Source of the DNA: DATADW01 sp963733905 | GTDB taxonomy: Bacteria; Actinomycetota; Acidimicrobiia; Spongiisociales; DATADW01 | DNA: 64,000 bases | Assembly: GCA_963733905.1 (NCBI GenBank) | Contig: CAVTEU010000013.1 | Span: 186,001 to 250,000, forward strand | Direction: 5' to 3' | Shown here: positions 55,520 to 64,000 of the stretch, piece by piece | How positions within the stretch are numbered: the first letter of the stretch is position 1 | How the letters are laid out: every line of letters starts with the position of its first letter | Translations under genes and position numbers: made by a program | Notes under the pieces: model-generated | Databases searched by the model: none | What the model was told of the DNA's origin: nothing | What the model saw: the letters and a program-made list of their open reading frames with translations, nothing else

Positions 55520-56204
55520 CCGAGGCCAATCGATACCCGGCCCCAACCACGGTGTCGATCAGCTCTCCCGCCCCGGCCGCAGTCAGCTTCCGCCTCAGGT
55601 TGGAGAGCGTGACCCGGACGGTGTTGGTGAATGGGTCGGCGTGCTCGTCCCAGACGTGCTCCAGCAGCTGCTCGGCTGAGATGACCTCGTCGGGGTGGAG
55701 GAGGAAGTAGCGGAGGAGGGCGAACTCCTTTGCGGTGAGGTCGATAGGGACACCCCCCACCGCCGTGGTGTGGCCGGTCTCGTCCAGTTCGACCGGCCCG
55801 TGGACGAGGTTGGCTCCGCGATGGGGGCGGTCCCGTCTGAGCAGGGCCCGAACCCTCGCCTGGAGCTCGGGAAAATCGAACGGCTTGACCAGGTAGTCAT
55901 CGGCGCCGTCGTCGAGCCCGCCGACACGATCGTCGAGCGCGTCGCGGGCGGTGAGCATGAGCACCCGGGGCGGCTCGTCACCGAAGGTGGCTTCGGGATC
56001 GGTGCGGAGGGTCCGGCATATCTGGCGACCATCGATGTCGGGCAGGTTGAGGTCCAGGCACACCAGGTCGTACTCGGCCGAAGCGAGACGGTCCAAAGCG
56101 CCCCCGCCGTCACCGGCGACATCTACCGCGTACCCATCGCGCCGCAGCCCGCGGGCGACCGCAGCCGCCAGGTCGGGCTCATCCTCCACCACAAGGATCC
56201 GCAT
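55512..56204 (-). CDS. OmpR-family response regulator
   Basis: 230 residues. Receiver Asp D51 (VCLDLNLPDIDGRQICRTLR), Lys in DDYLVKPFDFPELQAR, and winged helix (IDLTAKEFALLRYFLLHPDE; FTNTVRVTLSNLRRKL; DTVVGAGYRL). Cotranscribed with its kinase. An 11-bp-spaced repeat lies about 40 bp upstream. Confidence 0.94.
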   Translation of the reverse strand: MRILVVEDEPDLAAAVARGLRRDGYAVDVAGDGGGALDRLASAEYDLVCLDLNLPDIDGRQICRTLRTDPEATFGDEPPRVLMLTARDALDDRVGGLDDGADDYLVKPFDFPELQARVRALLRRDRPHRGANLVHGPVELDETGHTTAVGGVPIDLTAKEFALLRYFLLHPDEVISAEQLLEHVWDEHADPFTNTVRVTLSNLRRKLTAAGAGELIDTVVGAGYRLASDG

Positions 56205-56242
56205 GTCCGAAACGGTACCGATGGGCCGACCGTACGACCGTC

Positions 56243-56262
56243 GGGCGTCAAGAGGGCGTAAA
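56243..56262. promoter_or_regulatory. Possible response-regulator box GGGCGT(C/A)AA x2
   Basis: GGGCGTCAA (56243-56251) and GGGCGTAAA (56254-56262) are direct repeats 11 bp apart; on the coding strand they read TTTACGCCC and TTGACGCCC. They are 39-58 bp upstream of the regulator start, where an autoregulatory site is expected. Confidence 0.5.
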
Positions 56263-56301
56263 GGGACGGACAGCCGACGCCGCAGAGGCTGGCTGTTCTG
56301 T

Positions 56302-56338
56302 CTAAGTACTAAGTACCAAGTACCAAGTACTTACTTAG
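56302..56338. repeat. Heptamer tandem repeat CTAAGTA/CCAAGTA
   Basis: CTAAGTA x2, CCAAGTA x2, partial CTTA and CTTAGAA. It lies between the regulator promoter and the stop codon (56343-56345) of the DUF4015-type gene on the minus strand. Confidence 0.9.
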
Positions 56339-56342
56339 AAGC

Positions 56343-57894
56343 TCACTCGTCGAGACGGAAGGCGTCCTCGGTGAAGGAGCTGGCGGCGTTCCAGACCATG
56401 TACCCCAGCCCACGCTCCGAGGCGGCTTCGATCTGGGATTGAACCTGGGTGACCGTCTTGCCCGTGGAGCCGCAGGCGTAGCTCCCGTCAAAGTCCTGAA
56501 TCCAGGGCCGGAGCACCGCCGTCGCCGGGAGGCGGGGCATCCCGTCGTCCAGCGCACCCGCCACGGTGTCGTGCGGGTGGTCGTTGGGGCAGTCCTTCTC
56601 GAACCAGCCTGTCGAGTAGTGGCTGGGATAGACCATTGGTGACACCACGTCCACCGCATGTGACAACTCCTCGAGACGCTGGCCGATCCCACCGTCGTTT
56701 TCGATCGAGATGATGAACCCGAAGATGTCGGCGGCGACGGCGCATCCCATCTCGTTGAGTCGTTGCTCGGCGGTCTCGAGGAAGCCCGTGATCGTCTCGA
56801 CCCGGCCCGACTCGTCGGCCGGCCCGTCGAAGCGGGCGGTCACCGGGTACCCGTCCGGGAAGCGGACGTAGTCGAATTGGATCTCGTCGAAACCGCTGCG
56901 ACACGCCTCGACGGCCAGGTCGAGTGCATATTCCTGCGCCTTGGCATCGGTCGGGTCGAGGAACCACTGGCCGTTCTTGTTGAAAGGCTCATTGGTCGAG
57001 GTGTCGCGAATCGCCATCGCCGGGATGGCGCGGGCCGCGATCGGGTCCTGAAAGGCAACGATCCTCCCGACGAGGTATACGCCGCGCTCGTGGAGCTCTG
57101 CAGCTAGCTCCTCGATGTCGTATTCCGGCTTCAACGCATCGGCCGTCGTGGCCACTTCGACCTCGCTGGCGTGGAAGATCGATCCCGACTCGTCCTTTAT
57201 GTCCAGCACCAAGCGCGTTCAGCTCGGTGCGCTCGACGAGATCCATCAGATCGGGCCACACCTCCTCGTTGGCGGGGAGCCAGCCGGCGATATGGAGGCC
57301 GCGGACCATCCGCGGGCTCATCTCCACCGTCACACGGCCGCTCCGACCGTCCCAGGGGACCCGCGCCTCATTCCAGGCAGGCATCGACGCCGTGATCTCG
57401 CCCTTTGCCGCCCGGCGCAGGATGAATTGCCCGGCGTCGTCGGTGACCGCGGTCTGCTCACCCAGGGCCACCTCGACCCCGGGGAGTCCCTCGCCCGATT
57501 CCGACACCACCCTGCCGTTGAGCACGACCGGATCGAGCATGACCTGGAGCGGCTCCTCGATGAGCGACTCGATCTGCGCCGATGCGGGCCGGAGCCCGGG
57601 GCCCCTGGCGCTCACCTCGACAGGACGACCGGGCCAATCCACTGCAGCAAGACCGTCGCTCCCGGTCACTACGGGAGCCGTCCCGTCAAACCGAACCGCC
57701 GCGTCCGCCACCGGGTTGCCTTCGTCGTCGACCACCTGCACCTGCACCTGGGGCAGCGGACCGGCCAACCCGGGTGGAGGGGGTCCAACCTCCCCGAGCA
57801 CGGCGACAGGACCGGCAACACATGCCGGGAGAACGATCAGGCACACCAGCAGGAGTGCCATGGGGGGGGTGCGCCGCGCCAAGCGCTCGAACAT
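56343..57894 (-). CDS. DUF4015-type glycoside-hydrolase-like lipoprotein
   Basis: About 517 residues with one frame change near 57205. Lipobox LIVLPACVAG; two Ig/carboxypeptidase-regulatory-like beta domains (VQVQVVDDEGNPVADAAVRF; VVLNGRVVSESGEGLPGVEV); then the putative glycoside hydrolase barrel (RGLHIAGWLPANEEVWPD; ACRSGFDEIQFDYVRFPDGY; VVSPMVYPSHYSTGWF; VLRPWIQDFDGSYACGS). The EIQFDYVRFPD motif is characteristic of DUF4015. Probably a surface carbohydrate hydrolase; activity unproven. Confidence 0.85.
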
Positions 57895-57960
57895 CGGTCC
57901 GACAGGGTAGCGGCGGCTCGGATCTGGGTCGGTTCTTCGCGGTCACCGACGAGCCGCGCA

Positions 57961-57989
57961 TTGCATCCCAGCATTTTCCGTGTTACGTT
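57961..57989 (+). promoter_or_regulatory. Candidate promoter of the sigma-factor gene
   Basis: TTGCAT (57961-57966), a 17-base spacer and TACGTT (57984-57989) resemble a primary-sigma -35/-10 pair. It ends 83 bp before the chosen start codon. It is the best match in this interval. Confidence 0.5.
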
Positions 57990-58072
57990 ATGCCTGGTCA
58001 GCGGGCCTAAATGAACCGCGAACGGGCGCAGGCGGGTACCAAAGACTGGGCCGCCGGGGAGGTCGCAGGGGG

Positions 58073-59005
58073 ATGCCGAAGAACGGGCGGGAGGCGGTGT
58101 CGGTCGCGGACACCGTCGGGATATATCTCGAAGAGGTCTCCGCCCACTTGCTCCTCACCGCCGAGGACGAGGTTCGTCTCGCCAGATCCATGGAATCCGG
58201 CCGACGGGCAGCGCACAAACTGGACACCGGCGAGGAGTTGAGCGCCACCGACCGGGCCAAGCTCTACCGCCTCATCCACGAAGGCGACGAGGCCAAGATG
58301 CACTTCATCCGGGCCAATCTGCGCCTCGTCATCAGCATCGCCAAGCGATACAACGGTCGCGGACTCGACCTGCTCGATCTCATACAGGAGGGCAACCTCG
58401 GGTTGATCCGTGCCGTCGAGAAGTTCGACTGGCGCAAGGGGTTCAAGTTCTCCACATACGCCACTTGGTGGATCCGTCAGGCGATCACACGGGGATTGGG
58501 CAACCAGGCACGGACCATCCGCCTGCCGGTGCACATGGTGGACGTCGTCCGAACAGTCCAGGACACCGAGCAATCGCTCCTCGAGGACCTCCGCCGGCCA
58601 CCGACTCTCGAGGAGATCGCCGAGGCGAGCGGGCTCGACCTGGAACGGGTCCTAGCGGCTCTCGAGGCACCGGGCGACACCGTCTCACTCGACCGGCCGG
58701 TGGGTGACGACGGCGACGCCGAACTACAGGATTTCGTCGAGGACGAGCGCACCCCGGACCCATTCGTCCACACCGTCGATGTTCTCCGACGCCAGCACCT
58801 GGTGCGGGCACTATCGGTCCTCGACGACGACGAACAGCAGGTGATCCTGCTCCGCTTTGGTCTCGATGGTGGCGAGCCAAGAACTCTGTCCGAGGTGGGA
58901 AAGGTTTTCAACCTGACCAGGGAGCGCGTCCGTCAGATCGAAGGCCGAGGTCTGGCCAAGCTGCGCCACCCGTCCTGCTCGATCGACCTGGAAGCGCTGG
59001 TCTGA
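58073..59005 (+). CDS. RNA polymerase sigma factor, sigma-70 group 2
   Basis: 310 residues without region 1.1. Region 1.2 TVGIYLEEVSAHLLLTAEDE; region 2 FIRANLRLVISIAKRYNGRG, LLDLIQEGNLGLIRAVEKFD, FSTYATWWIRQAITRGL; region 3 LRRPPTLEEIAEASGLDLER; region 4 LRFGLDGGEPRTLSEVGKVF and RERVRQIEGRGLAKLR. It is SigB/HrdB-like and probably an alternative, non-essential factor. ATG 58073 follows GCAGGGGG. The stop TGA is part of the first unit of the heptamer array that follows. Confidence 0.93.
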   Translation: MPKNGREAVSVADTVGIYLEEVSAHLLLTAEDEVRLARSMESGRRAAHKLDTGEELSATDRAKLYRLIHEGDEAKMHFIRANLRLVISIAKRYNGRGLDLLDLIQEGNLGLIRAVEKFDWRKGFKFSTYATWWIRQAITRGLGNQARTIRLPVHMVDVVRTVQDTEQSLLEDLRRPPTLEEIAEASGLDLERVLAALEAPGDTVSLDRPVGDDGDAELQDFVEDERTPDPFVHTVDVLRRQHLVRALSVLDDDEQQVILLRFGLDGGEPRTLSEVGKVFNLTRERVRQIEGRGLAKLRHPSCSIDLEALV

Positions 59006-59036
59006 GTACTTAGTACTCAGTACTTAGTACTTAGAC
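59002..59036. repeat. Heptamer tandem repeat CTGAGTA/CTTAGTA x5
   Basis: CTGAGTA, CTTAGTA, CTCAGTA, CTTAGTA and CTTAGAC in tandem. The first unit contains the TGA stop (59003-59005) of the sigma-factor gene. Confidence 0.9.
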
Positions 59037-59082
59037 GGAGAGCGTGGGTCGTGCACCGTGGACGCGTGTCTACATCGGCACT

Positions 59083-59386
59083 GTGCACGACTACCGGCGA
59101 CTCAGGTTGGCAGCGAGCGATCGTATCCACCGACGTCTATCAGATACGGCGCCTTCCAGAACGGAGCTGTTCGGTCTCACCGCGCAGATGCGCCAGGCTG
59201 TGATCTCGATCAGCGCAAACGTGGCCGAGGGTTGGGACGAGCGTCCGCCAGGACTTCGCCGATCCTGTCGATGTCGATCGGATCCGCAGCGAGCTCGCGG
59301 AGACATCTCGAGCGCTGATAATCATGACACCGGTGGCCGAAGTACCACATGAGGTCCGACGAATCCACGCCTCCGCTCTCTTCTAA
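59083..59386 (+). CDS. Four-helix-bundle (23S rRNA IVP-type) protein
   Basis: About 100 residues. VHDYRRLRLAASDRI at GTG 59083, then ELFGLTAQMRQAVISISANV and AEGWDERP, the hallmark of the four-helix-bundle/intervening-sequence protein family; a frame change near 59245 continues it as DFADPVDVDRIRSELAETSR and a helical end. The stop TAA (59384-59386) is inside the first unit of the next heptamer array. Function of the family is unclear. It stands alone between sigma factor and sufB. Confidence 0.75.
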
Positions 59387-59418
59387 GTACTGAGTACTAA
59401 GTACTAAGTACTCCTTAG
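59383..59418. repeat. Heptamer tandem repeat CTAAGTA x3-4
   Basis: CTAAGTA, CTGAGTA, CTAAGTA, CTAAGTA, then CTCCTTA. It sits in the convergent gap and supplies the TAA of the four-helix-bundle gene (+), while the degenerate last unit holds the TAA (59415-59417) of sufB (-). Confidence 0.9.
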
Positions 59419-60824
59419 CCGACGGCGCCGGCCTCGACCATATTGAGCTCGATCAACCGGTTCATCTCGACGGCGTACTCCATGGGGAGCTCTCGCACGA
59501 TCGGCTCGATGAACCCGGCCACGATCATGGAGGTCGCCTCCTCCTCGGTGAGACCACGGCTCATCAGATAGAAGAGCTGGTCCTCGCCCACCTTGGACAC
59601 GGTCGCCTCGTGACCGATCTGGGTGTCGTTCTCCTCTATCTCCATGTAGGGATAGGTGTCGGAGCGTGATGCCTCGTCGAGGATGAGGGCGTCGCACCGC
59701 ACGAACGACCGCGCCCGCTCTGCCCCCGGCTCCACCCGGACGAGCCCCCGGTAGGAGGTGCGTCCACCGCCCTTGGAGATCGATTTGGAGACGATGGTCG
59801 ACGTCGTGCCCGGCGCCACATGGACCATCTTCGCCCCGGCGTCGAGAAGCTGCCCTTCACCGGCGAAGGCAATGGAGAGGACCTCGCCGTGGGCACCCTC
59901 CTCCATCAACCAGACAGCGGGGTACTTCATCGTCAGCTTCGACCCCAGGTTGGCGTCCACCCATTCCATGGTGGCGTCGGCATAGGCGGCAGCCCGCTTG
60001 GTCACCAGGTTGTAGACGTCGTTCGACCAGTTCTGGATGGTGGTGTACCGGCAGCGGCCACCCCGCTTGACCACGATCTCGACCACGGCGGCGTGGAGCG
60101 AGTCGGTGGTGTAGATGGGTGCCGAGCAGCCCTCGATGTAGTGGGCGAAGGCACCCTCGTCGATGATGATCAGGGTTCGCTCGAACTGGCCCATGTTCTC
60201 CGAGTTGATCCGGAAATAGGCCTGGAGCGGCTGGTCTACATGGACCCCGGGCGGCACGTAGATGAAGCTCCCACCCGACCAAACAGCCGAGTTGAGAGCG
60301 GCGAACTTGTTGTCGTTCGGCGGGATCACTGTCCCGAAGTACTGCTTGACGATGTCGGGGTATTCGCGCAGCGCGGTATCCATGTCGCAGAAGAGGACGC
60401 CAAGCTTCTCCAGGTCCTCACGGTTGCGGTGGTACACCGTTTCCGAGTCGTACATGGCGCTCACCCCGGCGAGGTACTTCCGCTCCGCCTGGGGGATACC
60501 CAGCTTCTCGTAGGTCTGCTTGATCGACTCGGGGACCATGTCCCAGTCCTTGGCCTGAGCGCCTTCGGGCTTGACGTAGTAGTAGATGTTGTCGAAGTCG
60601 ATGTCGTCGAGCAGGCCACCCCCACCCCAGGTTGGAATGGGGCGCCGGAGGAACCGCTGGTAGGCCTTGAGCCGGAAATCGAGCATCCACTGCGGCTCGC
60701 CCTTCATCCGGGACATGTCCCGGATCACGTCCTCGCTGAGGCCCTTCTTCGCCTTGAAGGCGTAATTGTCCTCGTCGTGCCAACCCAGCTTGTAGGCGCC
60801 GAGATCGATGTCGACGGTCGCCAT
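59415..60824 (-). CDS. sufB: Fe-S scaffold subunit SufB
   Basis: 469 residues. PEGAQAKDWDMVPESIKQTY, FIYVPPGVHVDQPLQAYFRI, AHYIEGCSAPIYTTDSLHAA (conserved Cys), TIQNWSNDVYNLVTKRAAAY and the C-terminal VSKVGEDQLFYLMSRGLTEE. SufB holds the nascent cluster on the SufBC2D scaffold. AGGGAG precedes the ATG. It is 5.2 kb from sufD, separated by the sigma, DUF4015 and two-component genes. Confidence 0.95.
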   Translation of the reverse strand: MATVDIDLGAYKLGWHDEDNYAFKAKKGLSEDVIRDMSRMKGEPQWMLDFRLKAYQRFLRRPIPTWGGGGLLDDIDFDNIYYYVKPEGAQAKDWDMVPESIKQTYEKLGIPQAERKYLAGVSAMYDSETVYHRNREDLEKLGVLFCDMDTALREYPDIVKQYFGTVIPPNDNKFAALNSAVWSGGSFIYVPPGVHVDQPLQAYFRINSENMGQFERTLIIIDEGAFAHYIEGCSAPIYTTDSLHAAVVEIVVKRGGRCRYTTIQNWSNDVYNLVTKRAAAYADATMEWVDANLGSKLTMKYPAVWLMEEGAHGEVLSIAFAGEGQLLDAGAKMVHVAPGTTSTIVSKSISKGGGRTSYRGLVRVEPGAERARSFVRCDALILDEASRSDTYPYMEIEENDTQIGHEATVSKVGEDQLFYLMSRGLTEEEATSMIVAGFIEPIVRELPMEYAVEMNRLIELNMVEAGAVG

Positions 60825-60852
60825 ATCAGACCAACTCCCTCAGATGAGATTT

Positions 60853-60870
60853 CCACTATCGCCGTAGTGG
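60853..60870. promoter_or_regulatory. Suf operator at sufB
   Basis: CCACTA-TCGCCG-TAGTGG is a perfect 6-bp inverted repeat, preceded by TTT as in the sufC1 site (TTTCCACTA). It is 29-46 bp upstream of the sufB start. Confidence 0.75.
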
Positions 60871-60899
60871 GATCCTACCAGTGCCCCCCTCCCAAGAGA

Positions 60900-60956
60900 A
60901 CGGCCGGGGGGCTGTTCCGAAGGGTGGGGAGGGGAAACCTTCGGCCCCCCGGCCGT
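60900..60956. terminator. Strong hairpin between gltB and sufB
   Basis: ACGGCCGGGGGGC (60900-60912) pairs with GCCCCCCGGCCGT (60944-60956), 13 bp, with an inner CCGAAGG/CCTTCGG stem. GTGCTCTTTTT follows on the plus strand. It separates gltB from the sufB promoter; the T-run orientation would stop plus-strand transcription, but the stem can act both ways. Confidence 0.75.
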
Positions 60957-60979
60957 GTGCTCTTTTTCAACGCTCCAGG

Positions 60980-60994
60980 GGGAACATATGTTCC

Positions 60995-60995
<1 letters not shown>
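60980..60995. promoter_or_regulatory. 16-bp palindrome GGGAACATATGTTCCC
   Basis: A perfect palindrome touching the gltB stop codon and about 156 bp upstream of the sufB start. The core GAAC-N4-GTTC is the consensus of LexA (SOS/Cheo) boxes of Gram-positive bacteria. No SOS gene is next to it, so its role is unknown. Confidence 0.5.

Positions 60996-64000
<3,005 letters not shown>

Noticed and set aside
23144..59410. CTAAGTA arrays as regulatory binding sites
   Set aside because: They lie at 3' ends and in convergent gaps rather than at promoters, so a promoter role is unlikely, though not excluded at 56302.

Overview
The window is high-GC DNA with frequent GTG starts, dense 1-13 bp gene overlaps, F420/LLM-type oxidoreductases, a DUF2203 protein, SufU-type Fe-S assembly and OmpR two-component pairs. 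This points to an actinobacterium (Actinomycetota), most likely an uncultured, Acidimicrobiia-like lineage; the class is inferred, not proven. Many genes that are clearly single proteins change reading frame once or several times at single-base steps, so the window probably carries residual assembly indels. I give the span of the whole gene and name each break in the entry.

Layout. 0-0.6 kb: remnant of an IS1380-type transposase. 0.4-17.6 kb: a surface-polysaccharide locus with PIG-L deacetylase, four GT4 glycosyltransferases (one fused to a GNAT domain), NodB-type deacetylase, Wzz/BY-kinase-like protein, FlaA1/WbpM-type dehydratase, epimerase, GNAT acetyltransferase, a Wzy-like membrane protein and a WecA/MraY-type initiating transferase. 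17.6-25 kb: housekeeping and accessory metabolism (DUF2203, amidohydrolase, LLM oxidoreductase, zinc-ribbon protein, NUDIX, two acyl-CoA dehydrogenases, VOC protein).

25.05-33.3 kb: a probable integrated island bounded by a 46-bp repeat that looks like the 3' end of a tRNA/tmRNA gene, with CCACA arm-like repeats just inside both ends. It carries lacI, a sugar ABC transporter, a GH3 beta-glucosidase and a DUF1778-GNAT toxin-antitoxin pair. 33.3-34.75 kb: a mosaic of gene fragments ending in a third att-like copy at the end of a tetR gene.

35-64 kb: conserved core. Fe-S assembly is split into three units, sufC1-sufS-sufU (38.6-41.3 kb, +), sufD-Rieske-sufC2 (51.8-54.2 kb, -) and sufB (59.4-60.8 kb, -). 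All three share a CCACTA-N6-TAGTGG-like operator at the promoter, which links them into one regulon. Between them lie two OmpR two-component systems with 11-bp-spaced direct repeats upstream, two related Ser/Thr/Asp-rich secreted proteins, a sulfotransferase-like protein, fumC, a nitrate/sulfonate/taurine-type ABC transporter with a coupled hydrolase, a DUF4015-type lipoprotein, a group-2 sigma factor and, at the right edge, gltB (incomplete).

A recurring oddity is a set of short tandem arrays with a strict 7-bp unit (CTAAGTA, TCTTCCG/TCTGCCG, TAGGTGG/CACTTAC) at the 3' ends of genes, several of which supply the stop codon. No complete tRNA, rRNA or CRISPR array was seen.
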